A stretch of DNA of 64,000 bases from Phycisphaerales bacterium (GTDB lineage: Bacteria; Planctomycetota; Phycisphaerae; Phycisphaerales; UBA1924): positions 11,795 through 75,794 of the forward strand of contig JADJMV010000019.1 of NCBI GenBank assembly GCA_016709445.1. The letters run 5' to 3'. Under the pieces are notes generated by a model that saw only the letters and a list, made by a program, of their open reading frames with translations, was not told the DNA's origin and did not search any database. The translations under genes were made by a program, and so were the position numbers. Positions 8,909-17,846 of the stretch are shown here, piece after piece; the first letter of the stretch is position 1, and each line of letters begins with the position of its first letter.

Positions 8909-9259
8909 CTATACCGCACGACTGCACCAAAGCTGATCCACGGTGCCGCGGCAGAGTGATCGTGAGACGAACACCTCGACGGGGACGGGTTCCATCCGCT
9001 TCGGGCGTGGATCATGTGCTTCTGCACGATGAGGCATCGCCATTCCGGCGGGCCGCCGCCCCTGGTCGCCCCCGCGCCTGGCCGCCCTTCCGCACTCGGG
9101 ACAGAGGAGCCCGAAAACGCCATTCATGTCGTACCAGCACCTCGGGCAGCGCCGGCGGCCGCGGGAGCGGTCCCACAAGAGGGCCCAGACCAGCAGCGCC
9201 AGGCCCAAGGCGCCCGTCAGTCCTCCGCTCGTCCACCATGCCCAGTCGTTCCAGTTCAT
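8909..9259 (-). CDS. Small membrane protein with zinc ribbon
   Basis: 116 residues. One transmembrane helix (about residues 12-29) is followed by a four-cysteine zinc ribbon: CPRC at 38-41 and CPEC at 53-56, separated by WYDMNGVFGLL. This 'CPxCWYDMxG..LxCPECG' block recurs, as far as I recall, in small proteins of Phycisphaerae; the function is unknown. After the ribbon the sequence becomes Arg/Pro-rich and less family-like, so an indel may have altered the C-terminus next to the poly-G region. It lies 69 bases downstream of the S9 peptidase on the same strand. Confidence 0.6.
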   Translation of the reverse strand: MNWNDWAWWTSGGLTGALGLALLVWALLWDRSRGRRRCPRCWYDMNGVFGLLCPECGRAARRGGDQGRRPAGMAMPHRAEAHDPRPKRMEPVPVEVFVSRSLCRGTVDQLWCSRAV

Positions 9260-9328
9260 CGGTCCGATCTCCGGGCTCGGTCCCGGCCTGTCGGCCAGTG
9301 TTGCATAGCTCGCAATGCCCCGATTGGT

Positions 9329-12300
9329 TCAGACGCCGCCCTCGGTTGAGCCGCCATTGCCTTGTGCTTCGTTGTCGGCCGCCTTCTCGGGCTCGGGGGG
9401 AGCGGGGGCTTCGTCGGCCTTCGGGGTTTCGGGCTCGGGGGCTTTCTCGGCGGGCTTTCCTTCGCCGAGGTAGCGGATGAGGAAGTCCTCGTATTTGCGG
9501 AAGCGGCCGAGGGTCTTGACGTCGCCGCCGAGGCCGTGGTGGCCGGTGGGGTCGAGGAAGAGTTCGACGTTGACCTCCTTGTCGGCCTTGAGCAGCTCGC
9601 GGTAGACGCGGACGGTGTCCTGGTAGAGGACGTTGTCGTCCTCCATGCCGTGGATGAGGAGGAGGTGGCCCTTGAGGTTCTTGGCCAGGGGCAGGAGCGA
9701 GTACTTCTCGAGGACGGGCTTGCCGACCTCGCCGGGGCCGATGGTGCCGGTGGAGTACCACGAGTTGTAGTTCTGCCACTCGGTGGGCCCGGCGCCGGCG
9801 ATGCCCACGGCGAAGGCATCGGGCTCGCTGTACATCACCATCTGGGTCTGGAAGCCGCCGAAGGACCAGCCGTGGAGGCCCATCTTGGCCTTGTCGACGC
9901 CGGCGTGCTCGACGAGCCAGTTGGCGCCGTCGACCAGGTCCTCGGTCTGGGGCTTGCCGACCTGCTCGAAGTTGGCCTTCTCGAAGACCGCGCCGTAGCC
10001 GGAGGCGCCGCGCGGGTCGATGGTCGCGGTGACCCACCCGTGGACCTCGGTCATGTAGCGGGCGAAGCCGTAGCTCGAGGTGTTGAACGAGCCGCGGGTG
10101 GCCATCTTCTGCTCGCCGAGCGGGCCGCCGTAGACGTAGATGAGGAGCGGGCGCTTGTCCTCCGGCGTCCAGTCCTTGGGCTTGAACATGTGGCCGTGGA
10201 TAGTCTGGCCGTGGCGGTTCTCGTAGGTGAAGTACTCGGGGCTCACGGCCGTGAGCTTGTGGGCCTCTTCGGGGTGGGAGTCGGTGAGCACGGTGGTCAC
10301 GGGGGCCTGGCCGGTGGTGATCGCTTGCAGTTCGTTCAGCGCGCCGAAGTCGACGCGGTTGGCGAGCAGGTGCGTGCCGTCGTTGCTGACGGCGACGGAG
10401 CTGTAGACGCCCTCGTCGGTCGAGAGCTTGGTCATGGCTCCGGTCTCGGTGTCGATCGAGAAGACCTGCTCCTGGTCGGGGTCTCCGGCGGTTGCGGTCG
10501 CGAAGAGCTTGGTGTGGTCTTCGGAGAGGTCGAAGGGATAGACCTCGAACTGGCCCTGGGTGAGCTGGGTGAGCTGCTGGTAGCGGGGGTCGAGGAGGTG
10601 GAGCTGGCGGAAGCCGGAGAGCTCGGTGAGGAAGACCATGCGGCGGCTGTCGGGGAGGTATTGGGGCTGGACCATGCCCGGGGTGTTGGGGCCGCCGAAG
10701 TGGAGGAATTCGTAGACGACCTTGGCGTTCTCGATCTTGAACTCGGGCTTCTCCTCCTCGGCCTTCTTGTCGGCGGCCTTGTCGCCCTCTTGCTTGTCAC
10801 CCTTCTCGCCGGATTTGTCTCCGGTTTGGTCCCCGGACTGGTCGTCATCGCCGCCTTGGGTCTTGTCGGCGTCTCCGGCCTTGGCCTCGCCGGGTTCGGC
10901 TGCCTTGTCGTCCTTCTTCGCGTCTTTCTTGTCCGCCTTCTTCTCGTCGACGAAGCCGGCCTCGAGGATCTTGATGAGGTCGGTCTTCTGCTCGAAGGCC
11001 GCGAAGGCGACGCGGCTGGAGTCGGGGGCCCACTCGGGGACGCGCAGGATGTCCCGCGGTCCGCTGATGCGCTTGGTGAAGACGCGCTCGAGGGTGCCCT
11101 CTTCCTTCTCGTGCCCGGTGAGGTCGTAGAGATAGACCGAGGAATAGGCCTCGGGCCATGGGTCGTCGGACACGTGGCGTGTGACCTGCTCGGCGCGGGC
11201 GAAGCGGTCGCGGTAGTTGACGATCGTGACCTGATGCCCGGCCCCCCAGAAGTCGTCGCCGCGGTTGGCGAGGAAGACCAGACGCTTCTGGTCGGGGCTG
11301 AGCTTGTAGCCGACCATCTTCTCGCCGTCCTTGAGTTCGGGATCGAGCTGGACGATGCGGTGGTCGCCGAAGGTGACGCGGAGCAGGGCCCCGTCGCGGA
11401 GGTAGGTGTAGCCGGAGCTGTCGGGCAGGTACTGCACGTCTGACTCGCTCTCGCGCGTGCGCGTCAGGCGGGTCAGCTCGCCCCGGTAGGGCTCGACGGG
11501 CTTGATCTCGGGCTTCTTCTTGCCCTGCTTGGCGTCCCCGGCGTCTTCGGGCTTGGCATCATCGGGAGGGCCGCCGACATCGGCGTCGGTCGCCTGGGTG
11601 CTCTCGTCGTTGGACTCGCCGGCGTTGGCATCATCGGCCTTGCCGTCCTCGGGCTTGGCGTCCTCGGCCTTGCCCTCGGGCGCCGGCTCCTCGCTCGCCT
11701 CGACCTTGGGCCGCTCGATCGGGGCCTCCCAGGCGGCCTCGTCGATCACGAGCCGGTAGACATCGCCGCCGGTGATCAGGAGCATCTCGCTCGCGACGGG
11801 GGACCACTCGAAGCCTTGCACGCCGCCGTAGCGGGGGGCGCGCTTGTCGGGGCGCTTGCCGTCCTTCTCGTCGTTGATCTCCGCATCGTCGTCGAGGACC
11901 ACGTCGCCCAGGGTCAGTCGCTCGCCGGTCGCCCCCAGCACGCCCCGCGGCCCGACCTCGGGCTTCTTCTCGCCCTTGGCGTTCTCTTTGGCATCGGGCT
12001 TGGTCCCGGGCTCGGTCTCGGGCTTGGGCGCGAGCTTGAGGCCGAGCTTGAGCGCCGGCTCTTCGAGCACGAGTTCGCCGATCAGCCCATCGGCATCACG
12101 GGTGAGCGAGAGCGAGCCCTTGACGCCGAGCTTCTCGTCGGCGACCTCGGCCTTGAGCGCCCGGGTGCCGGCGTCGAAGGAGCCTTTCGAGAGGGGCAGG
12201 CGCACCAGCCACACGCGCACCTCACCTGTGATCACGCCGTCGTCGGCGCGGTCGAGCGTGAGTTCGCAGGGGCCGGGGGGGATGGCGGCACCCTGCTCGG

Positions 12301-12862
12301 CGCCGCCGTCGGTGCCCCCCTCACCCGACCCCGCCCCCGAGGGCGCATCGTCGTTCCACCCCAGCCGGTCCGCCTGCTCGCGCGCGAGCCTCTCCAGCGT
12401 GATCCCGGCTTTCTTGGCCTTCTTCTCGCGGTCGTCGCGCACCTCGCGCGTGTCGGCCTGGAACTCGGCGAGCCTGCCAACGCTGGTCATGCGCCGGACC
12501 TGGCCGGTCTTGGTGTCGTAAATGTAGAGGTCGAAGCCGTGGCGGCGCTCGGTCCAGGCGTGGTAAAGGAAGGCGCCGAAGCGGCCATCGGCGCTGAAGG
12601 CGGTGGAGCGGGCGGAGGGACCGAAGTAGCTCTTGTCGGGGAAGAGGCGCTCGAGGGTCAGCTTCTCGTCGGCGTCCTTCTTGTCACCGGACTGCTTGTC
12701 GGGGGGTGTGGCATCACCCTTGACTCCGTCCTGGGGTCCTCGCGGCGCGGGCGCGGGTTCCGATGCTCGCGCGCTGTCGAGGACACGTCCCGGCGCACCC
12801 GCGCCGAGGACCAGACACACCACGCCCGCCGCGAGCAGGCCCACCGTCGTACGGATGATCAT
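9329..12862 (-). CDS. Large S9 prolyl-oligopeptidase-family peptidase
   Basis: 1177 residues, exported. The ATG at 12862 has a GGGAG Shine-Dalgarno and a signal peptide (MIIRTTVGLLAAGVVCLVLG). A WD40/beta-propeller-like region precedes a C-terminal alpha/beta-hydrolase with the catalytic serine in GLHGWSFGGF, the aspartate in HGMEDDNVLY and the histidine in DPTGHHGLGGD. S9 enzymes usually have 650-800 residues. The excess is highly charged low-complexity insertions (Lys/Asp/Glu/Gln-rich, for example around 10720-10960 and 11500-11720) plus an Ala/Pro/Glu tail. It probably degrades peptides in the periplasm or at the surface. Confidence 0.9.
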   Translation of the reverse strand: MIIRTTVGLLAAGVVCLVLGAGAPGRVLDSARASEPAPAPRGPQDGVKGDATPPDKQSGDKKDADEKLTLERLFPDKSYFGPSARSTAFSADGRFGAFLYHAWTERRHGFDLYIYDTKTGQVRRMTSVGRLAEFQADTREVRDDREKKAKKAGITLERLAREQADRLGWNDDAPSGAGSGEGGTDGGAEQGAAIPPGPCELTLDRADDGVITGEVRVWLVRLPLSKGSFDAGTRALKAEVADEKLGVKGSLSLTRDADGLIGELVLEEPALKLGLKLAPKPETEPGTKPDAKENAKGEKKPEVGPRGVLGATGERLTLGDVVLDDDAEINDEKDGKRPDKRAPRYGGVQGFEWSPVASEMLLITGGDVYRLVIDEAAWEAPIERPKVEASEEPAPEGKAEDAKPEDGKADDANAGESNDESTQATDADVGGPPDDAKPEDAGDAKQGKKKPEIKPVEPYRGELTRLTRTRESESDVQYLPDSSGYTYLRDGALLRVTFGDHRIVQLDPELKDGEKMVGYKLSPDQKRLVFLANRGDDFWGAGHQVTIVNYRDRFARAEQVTRHVSDDPWPEAYSSVYLYDLTGHEKEEGTLERVFTKRISGPRDILRVPEWAPDSSRVAFAAFEQKTDLIKILEAGFVDEKKADKKDAKKDDKAAEPGEAKAGDADKTQGGDDDQSGDQTGDKSGEKGDKQEGDKAADKKAEEEKPEFKIENAKVVYEFLHFGGPNTPGMVQPQYLPDSRRMVFLTELSGFRQLHLLDPRYQQLTQLTQGQFEVYPFDLSEDHTKLFATATAGDPDQEQVFSIDTETGAMTKLSTDEGVYSSVAVSNDGTHLLANRVDFGALNELQAITTGQAPVTTVLTDSHPEEAHKLTAVSPEYFTYENRHGQTIHGHMFKPKDWTPEDKRPLLIYVYGGPLGEQKMATRGSFNTSSYGFARYMTEVHGWVTATIDPRGASGYGAVFEKANFEQVGKPQTEDLVDGANWLVEHAGVDKAKMGLHGWSFGGFQTQMVMYSEPDAFAVGIAGAGPTEWQNYNSWYSTGTIGPGEVGKPVLEKYSLLPLAKNLKGHLLLIHGMEDDNVLYQDTVRVYRELLKADKEVNVELFLDPTGHHGLGGDVKTLGRFRKYEDFLIRYLGEGKPAEKAPEPETPKADEAPAPPEPEKAADNEAQGNGGSTEGGV

Positions 12863-13003
12863 GACAGGCTCCCATCCGGCCTCCCAGCGGGCCGGACCCC
12901 GAGCATAGTGGATCGTGGGTGTGGGCCAAGGGCTTGGGGTCGGGCGAACTCGGAAAGGGGCCGAAACCGCGCAAGTCTGTCCAGGCACAGGGGATAGCGT
13001 GGG

Positions 13004-13780
13004 TCATGGGCCGGGCGGCGTGGCGGCGGGGGCGCGGGGGGTTGGGAGTCGGCGCGGTGCGAGGGGCATTGGGGCTCGGGGTGGGCGCGAGCGGGGAATG
13101 GGGTAGGACGCGGGCCGGGCGCGTCGGCCGCGGGTAGGGCTGGAGTGCGGGGGGCGGGGGGTTGTGCCTGGGTCGGTGGCGGGGGGCTCTGGCGGTGGTG
13201 GCGAAGTGGCCGGTGCATCGGGCGTTGCGGGTGCGGGGGGTGGTTGGGCCTCGCTCGCACGCGCTCGGGGCTCGTTGGTGGGGTTGGCGGCGTCGGGATT
13301 GGAGGATGCCGGAGCCCGGACTGGCGCCGGGGCCGCACTTGGGGGCTTGGCTGGGGGCTTGGCGAGACGGGTGAGGGCGTTGGCGGCTTTGCGGGCGGGC
13401 TCGGGGTGTGCGTCTCCGGTGATGAAGCGGACGGCGAGTTCGCGGAGGACGAAGGCCGCGTCGGTGAGGCCCGCATTGGCGATGGCGCGGGCGCGGCGTT
13501 CGTTTGCGGCCTCGATGAGATCGAGGTGGGCGAGGAACTCGGGGGAGTTCACGATCTGGAGGAGTTGGGTGAGGGTGAGGGAGTGGCGGGCCGCGAGGCC
13601 GGGGAGGGGGAGGGCGGCGGAGTGGTAGTCGGTAAGGAGTGTGTCGAGGGAGGGGGGCGGGGGATGCGTGGGTGATGGGGTGAGAGGGTGAGGGGGTGGG
13701 TTCGGTGCGGGATCGGGGAGGGGCGCGTGGTGGGCGTGGTTGTTGGTGATGAAGCTGTCGGTCGCGCTGCAGGTGGTCAT
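13004..13780 (-). CDS. Hypothetical Pro/Ala-rich protein with helical core
   Basis: 258 residues. The N-terminal 50 and C-terminal 120 residues are Pro/Ala/His-rich and probably disordered. Between them is a helical core (LLTDYHSAALPLPGLAARH, then LTLTQLLQIVNSPEFLAHLD and FVLRELAVRFITG). The LAARHSLTLTQLLQIV stretch could be a helix-turn-helix, as in small-terminase or transposase-like DNA-binding proteins; this is only an inference. The ATG at 13780 has GGAGG nine bases upstream. It lies between the S9 peptidase and the metallophosphatase on the same strand. Confidence 0.6.
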   Translation of the reverse strand: MTTCSATDSFITNNHAHHAPLPDPAPNPPPHPLTPSPTHPPPPSLDTLLTDYHSAALPLPGLAARHSLTLTQLLQIVNSPEFLAHLDLIEAANERRARAIANAGLTDAAFVLRELAVRFITGDAHPEPARKAANALTRLAKPPAKPPSAAPAPVRAPASSNPDAANPTNEPRARASEAQPPPAPATPDAPATSPPPPEPPATDPGTTPRPPHSSPTRGRRARPASYPIPRSRPPRAPMPLAPRRLPTPRAPAATPPGP

Positions 13781-14086
13781 GGGCTTGTCCTCCGCCTCTA
13801 TCGTGACGCGCGGGCGGGGGAAGCTCAAGGCCGGAGGGCGAGAGGTCGCGCATTGAGCGCACAGGGGTGGATGTTGGGTGCAGATTCGCGCACAGAATGG
13901 GTTGTGCGCTCCGGGGCGTCCGTTCGCTCAAGGGAATACCGGCGATCTTGGGCGGCCCATCCTGACCTGCGCTGCGCGGCAGGTCGGGCGCCGGGAGGAG
14001 TTGGGTGACGGCTGGCGAGGCGAACTTCGGCTGGCGGAGCATCGACCTCCCAGGGCGAGAGGGAGGCAGGGGCCTCGGCGCGGCAC
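13781..14086. other. Intergenic stretch with one inverted repeat
   Basis: 306 bases with no supportable gene. GACCTGC at 13964-13970 and GCAGGTC at 13979-13985 form a 7-bp dyad with an 8-nt loop. It could be a weak terminator for the metallophosphatase (no T tract follows) or an operator for the Pro/Ala-rich gene. Nothing else stands out. Confidence 0.4.
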
Positions 14087-15070
14087 CTACCTCGGCGCAG
14101 CATTCCAGCCGTAGGGGATGTAGCGGCTTTCGAATGAGCCATCGGGGAAGAGGTCGAGCACGGCGTATCCCTCGCGGCACTCGTAGTGGGCCCCCTTCCA
14201 CCAGTTGCCGCAGACCGCGCCGTTGCAGAGGTAGGTGACGCCGCCGAACTCCACACGGTCGAGGCGGTGGGTGTGGCCGCTGAGGGCGAGCTTGACGTTT
14301 GGATGGTCGGCGAAGAGCTTTCGGATGGGCGCGGAGTCGGTGTGCATGATGCCGCCGGAGCAGCGGTAGGTGTTGGTGTCCTTCTCGGGCGCGCCGAGCA
14401 TGCCGGTCACGGTGAGGATGGGGATGTGGGAGAGGACGAGGACCGGCGTGGCCGCGGGTGTGGCGCGGAGATCGGAGGCGAGCCAGTCGAGCTGCTCTTC
14501 TCCCAGCGCGCCGAGGTAGCCGTTGGGGTCTTTGGGGTCGATGGCGATGGAATCGAGGCAGACGAAGTGCCAGCCGCCAGCGTCGAAGCTGTGGTAGCTG
14601 CGGCCCATGCCGAGCTGGTCGAGGGCCCACGCCTTGCCCCACTTGGCCTCGGCGCCGGTGGTCTTGCTCTTGCCTTTGTTCCAGCCCCACACGTCGTGGT
14701 TGCCGATGCAGTGGCCGACGGGCAGCGAGCTGCCATTCTGGAACACCTTGGCGTGCAGCTCCCACTGCAGTTTCGTGCGGGCCTCGTCCTGGCCGAAGGA
14801 GTCCATGACGTGGTCGCCGCCGGTGAGGAGGAGTTGGGGCGGCTCGTCGAGCGACTGGATGTGGGCGAGGGCGGCGGCGAGGCCGTCGGCGGCGCGGAGT
14901 TCGGGCTGGATGTGGATATCGGTGAGGTGGGCGACCCGGAAGGGCTTGGGGCGTGCCGCGGCGGCGGCGCCCGGGCGTTGGTCGGCGCGGGCGCGGGGTG
15001 CGATGCTCAGCGCGGCGATGCCGGCGAGGGCGGCCTTGAGTGCTTCGCGACGCTCGATGGGCGTGGTCAT
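14087..15070 (-). CDS. Calcineurin-like metallophosphoesterase, Tat-type leader
   Basis: 327 residues. The leader MTTPIERREALKAALAGIAALSIAPRA has an ERREALK twin-arginine-like stretch before a hydrophobic segment, suggesting export. Metallophosphatase motifs follow in order: HLTDIHIQ (DxH), LLTGGDHVMDS (GD), IGNHDVWG (GNHD), VLSHIPIL (H) and SGHTHRLD (GHxH). These bind two metals and hydrolyse phosphoesters; the substrate is unknown. The ATG at 15070 has GGGAGG 8 nt upstream, which decides it over the ATG at 15100. Confidence 0.9.
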   Translation of the reverse strand: MTTPIERREALKAALAGIAALSIAPRARADQRPGAAAAARPKPFRVAHLTDIHIQPELRAADGLAAALAHIQSLDEPPQLLLTGGDHVMDSFGQDEARTKLQWELHAKVFQNGSSLPVGHCIGNHDVWGWNKGKSKTTGAEAKWGKAWALDQLGMGRSYHSFDAGGWHFVCLDSIAIDPKDPNGYLGALGEEQLDWLASDLRATPAATPVLVLSHIPILTVTGMLGAPEKDTNTYRCSGGIMHTDSAPIRKLFADHPNVKLALSGHTHRLDRVEFGGVTYLCNGAVCGNWWKGAHYECREGYAVLDLFPDGSFESRYIPYGWNAAPR

Positions 15071-15314
15071 GGTCGGCCTCCCGTGGTGGTGCTGGTTCAT
15101 AGGCCGGGCGCTGGACGGCGGTGGTTCATCGGTGGCCAACTTTGCCAAACCCGAGCGCGAGGCCACGCTCGCGATGTGGCTTCATCCGAGGGCTCCGCGG
15201 TCGGGCACCGGCCTGCACTACGAAGACTTGGGTCGGGCGTCGGGGGGCGTTGGATTGCGTTTGCTGGCGCGCATCGGATGCCCCTGCCCCGGCTGGCATT
15301 GGCGTGGCGAACCG

Positions 15315-15337
15315 CCCCCTCCGCGGGACGGAGGGGG
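15315..15337 (-). terminator. Hairpin downstream of tRNA-Thr
   Basis: CCCCCTCCG (15315-15323) and CGGAGGGGG (15329-15337) form a perfect 9-bp stem with a 5-nt loop, starting about 30 nt after the tRNA 3' end. Flanking GGCGA/TCGCC can extend it. There is no T tract, so intrinsic termination is not certain. Confidence 0.5.
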
Positions 15338-15367
15338 ATCGCCAGGGCGGCTTGGAGCGCGGGAAAG

Positions 15368-15440
15368 AGCCACCTCGGAGACTCGAACTCCGGACCTGAG
15401 CTTTACGAAAGCTCCGCTCTACCAACTGAGCTAAGGTGGC
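15368..15440 (-). tRNA. tRNA-Thr (anticodon CGT)
   Basis: Read on the minus strand it folds as a complete cloverleaf: acceptor GCCACCT/AGGTGGC, D-stem GCTC/GAGC, anticodon stem GAGCT/AGCTC with loop TTCGTAA, and T-stem CGGAG/CTCCG around TTCGAGT. Anticodon CGT reads ACG (Thr). The discriminator base is T, and CCA is not encoded. Confidence 0.97.
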
Positions 15441-15586
15441 ACGCGGCCGGGATGGCCCGACCGGGACGGTAGTATCTGCCCCCCCGCGCGGGGAGTCCAG
15501 CCGGGGCGGTCTGCGGGCCGCCGCCAGCCCCCAAACGCGGCCCCGGGGGTGGGCCCGCGGCGGGATTCGGCGGCGAGGCGTCGCGT

Positions 15587-17758
15587 TCAGATGTGCACCT
15601 TGCGGTTGTAGATGTACCACTCGAGCATCAGGACGAGCAGGGCCGCGAGGATGCACCAGGGCCACAGGCGGAACATGGCCTTGGCTTCGTCGGCCTTCTC
15701 CGGCGTGATGGCCTGGCCGGAGAGTCGGAGCATTGGCGCGGCCGCGACGTCGGACTCGGCGGGGTCGAGCAGGTTGGCGGCGTAGGTGCGGCTGACGCGC
15801 CCGCCCTCCTTGGAATCGCCCGCGGCGGCCTGTCCGGTCCATGTGGCGGCGTAGAGGCCGGCCTTGCGGATGGGTCCGTAGGCGATGCGTCCGTCGGAGG
15901 AGGGCTGGAGCGAGACTCGGTCGGAGGAGCCGGGGAGCTGGAGGCGGGCGTCGGCGGCGCCGATGGGGAGGCGGTCGGTGAGCACACTCCCGGGCTTGAG
16001 GCCCCCGGCCGACTCGCCGAAGATGCCGCCCTCCTGGCCCAGGTCGTTGACGGCGCCCCCCATGAAGACGACGAAGGAGACATCGAATGGCCAGGTGCTC
16101 TCGAGCACGTTGAAGGGCACGATGATGGCGCGGGTCTGCGCATCGGACCACTCGAGGATGGCGGGGCCCTGATCGGTTTCGGCGAGGACGGTGGCGCCGG
16201 AGCCCTCGGGCACGACGACCTTGGGGAGCTTGGCGATGACGAGGTTGTCGAGCAGGAGCAGGCGCATGAGGGGGTGGTCGCGGCGCCAATCGAGGATCTG
16301 GGCCGGCTTGGGCTCGGCGCCCGCCTCAATGCCGAGGGGCCAGGGCAGGTCGCCGAGCACGAGGTAGCGCCCGGGGGGCAGGCCCGGGTGGCCGTCGATG
16401 GTGGGGAGCCAGCCGTCGAAGACGACGACATCGAACTGCGACATCTCGCCGCTCGCGGCGGCCGCCTGGTATTGCTCGGGCGTGAACTGCACGAGCTTCG
16501 AGAGGGGGAGGCCCTCGAATGCGGTGATGAGGAAGAGGTTGCCCGGGCTGACGAGGGCGACGGCGAGTTGGCGGGCGGGGGGCACAACCATCCAGGCGCG
16601 GTTGTCGACGCGGAGGAGGTCGCGCTCGGGCGAGGTCGGGGTGATCTGCGCGGCGAAGATGCCGCCCTCGGTCTGATCGAATTCGAAGGTGACGCCGGCG
16701 ACGCCGGGGGTCCAGGGCAGGAAGTCGGCGAGGGTCTTGCCCGGGCTGGGCTGGGACTCGTCGGGCTGCGCTTCTTCTCCCTGGGGTGGGGCGCCGGCGT
16801 TCTCGGCGTTAGAGCCGACGGGCGGTGTCGCGGCGGGGATGGTGACGGTTTTGACGCGCGTGACGATGTCGTTGATGAGCAGCTCGAGCTCGACCTGCTG
16901 GGGGGTGTGGTCGGTGTTTTGGAGGCCGACATAGAGCGAGACCTGCACGGGCGAGTCGAAGGCCCGCTCGGCGCGCATGGCGGTGATGGCGGCGTTGGCG
17001 GCGTCGGTCTGGCCGACCTGGACGAAGGTCACCGCGTCTTCGGCGCCGGTGATGGCCTCTTCGGCGTCGGGGAGGCGGCCGTCGGAATAGAGGTGGATCT
17101 GTGCGCCGCCCGATTTGACGCCCTCGAGCTTGATCGTGTCGCCGGTGGTCTTGTCGTTGAGGATGCGGTCGGGCAGGTGGGCGCGGGCGAGGCGCATCGC
17201 CTCGACGAGGGAGGACGGGGCGTCGCTGGGCTCGATGGCGTCGATCGCGGCTTTGAGCTGGGCCTTGTCGCTGGTGAACTGCTGGCGGACCTCGGCGGTG
17301 GTGTCGAAGGCGATGACCATCGCCTCGTCGACGGGGCCGGTGCCGATGACGCTGGGCTCGCGGAGCGAATCCACGAGCTGCTCGGCGGCCTGCTTGGCCT
17401 TCGCGAGCCGATCGACCGAGCCGGGCTTGGTCGGGTCGCCGTCGGTTGCCTCCATGCTCGCGGAGCGGTCGATCAGGATGACGCGCTTCTGGCCCTCGGA
17501 GGCCTCGGCGTGCATCTGGGGCTGGCCGAGGGCGACGAGGACGCCGGCGAGCACGATGAGCTGGAGGAGTAGGAGGATGTTTTTGCGGAGGCGCTGGAAG
17601 GGGGCGTTGGCCTGGATGTCCTGGATCGTCTTCTTCCAGAGGAGGGTCGTCGAGATCTCGACATCGCGGCGGCGGAGCTTGAGAAAGTAGAGGATGACCA
17701 GCGCGGGGACCGCGATGGCGGCGGCGATGCCGGCGATGGCGGGGGTGAGCCAGGTCAT
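15587..17758 (-). CDS. BatA-like VWA-domain membrane protein
   Basis: 723 residues. An N-terminal BatA-type region has two transmembrane helices (ITPAIAGIA.. and KNILLLLQLIVLAGVLVAL) around the cytoplasmic LRRRDVEISTTLLWK stretch. A von Willebrand A domain with MIDAS motif DRSASM follows, then a long periplasmic region and a C-terminal helix (LWPWCILAALLVLMLEWYIY). The ATG at 17758 has GGGAGGGG upstream. It is last in the permease-NHL-VWA-MoxR-DUF58-VWA series. MoxR/VWA pairs act as chaperone-like systems that mature or insert metal or cofactor into partner complexes; the client is unknown. Confidence 0.88.
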   Translation of the reverse strand: MTWLTPAIAGIAAAIAVPALVILYFLKLRRRDVEISTTLLWKKTIQDIQANAPFQRLRKNILLLLQLIVLAGVLVALGQPQMHAEASEGQKRVILIDRSASMEATDGDPTKPGSVDRLAKAKQAAEQLVDSLREPSVIGTGPVDEAMVIAFDTTAEVRQQFTSDKAQLKAAIDAIEPSDAPSSLVEAMRLARAHLPDRILNDKTTGDTIKLEGVKSGGAQIHLYSDGRLPDAEEAITGAEDAVTFVQVGQTDAANAAITAMRAERAFDSPVQVSLYVGLQNTDHTPQQVELELLINDIVTRVKTVTIPAATPPVGSNAENAGAPPQGEEAQPDESQPSPGKTLADFLPWTPGVAGVTFEFDQTEGGIFAAQITPTSPERDLLRVDNRAWMVVPPARQLAVALVSPGNLFLITAFEGLPLSKLVQFTPEQYQAAAASGEMSQFDVVVFDGWLPTIDGHPGLPPGRYLVLGDLPWPLGIEAGAEPKPAQILDWRRDHPLMRLLLLDNLVIAKLPKVVVPEGSGATVLAETDQGPAILEWSDAQTRAIIVPFNVLESTWPFDVSFVVFMGGAVNDLGQEGGIFGESAGGLKPGSVLTDRLPIGAADARLQLPGSSDRVSLQPSSDGRIAYGPIRKAGLYAATWTGQAAAGDSKEGGRVSRTYAANLLDPAESDVAAAPMLRLSGQAITPEKADEAKAMFRLWPWCILAALLVLMLEWYIYNRKVHI

Positions 17759-17773
17759 GCGTCGGCCCCTCCC

Positions 17774-17839
17774 TTGTGGTGCAGGCTTCCGGCCTGCACG
17801 CGGACTTCCGATCGGGCAGGCCGGAAGCCTGCACCACAA
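17774..17839. repeat. REP-like palindrome, 24-bp perfect arms
   Basis: Arms at 17774-17797 and 17816-17839 are exact reverse complements around an 18-nt loop. Each arm holds its own smaller dyad (GCAGGC-ttccg-GCCTGC), so it can fold as nested hairpins. A degenerate relative lies at 28092-28175. It fills the junction between the DUF58 and BatA-like genes. Confidence 0.85.
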
Positions 17840-17846
17840 CACTGCT

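Noticed and set aside
5719..9123. Minus-strand open frame of 1134 codons
   Set aside because: Arg/Pro/Gly-rich translation, antisense to the lipoprotein and PIG-L genes and out of frame with dus. A by-product of high GC.
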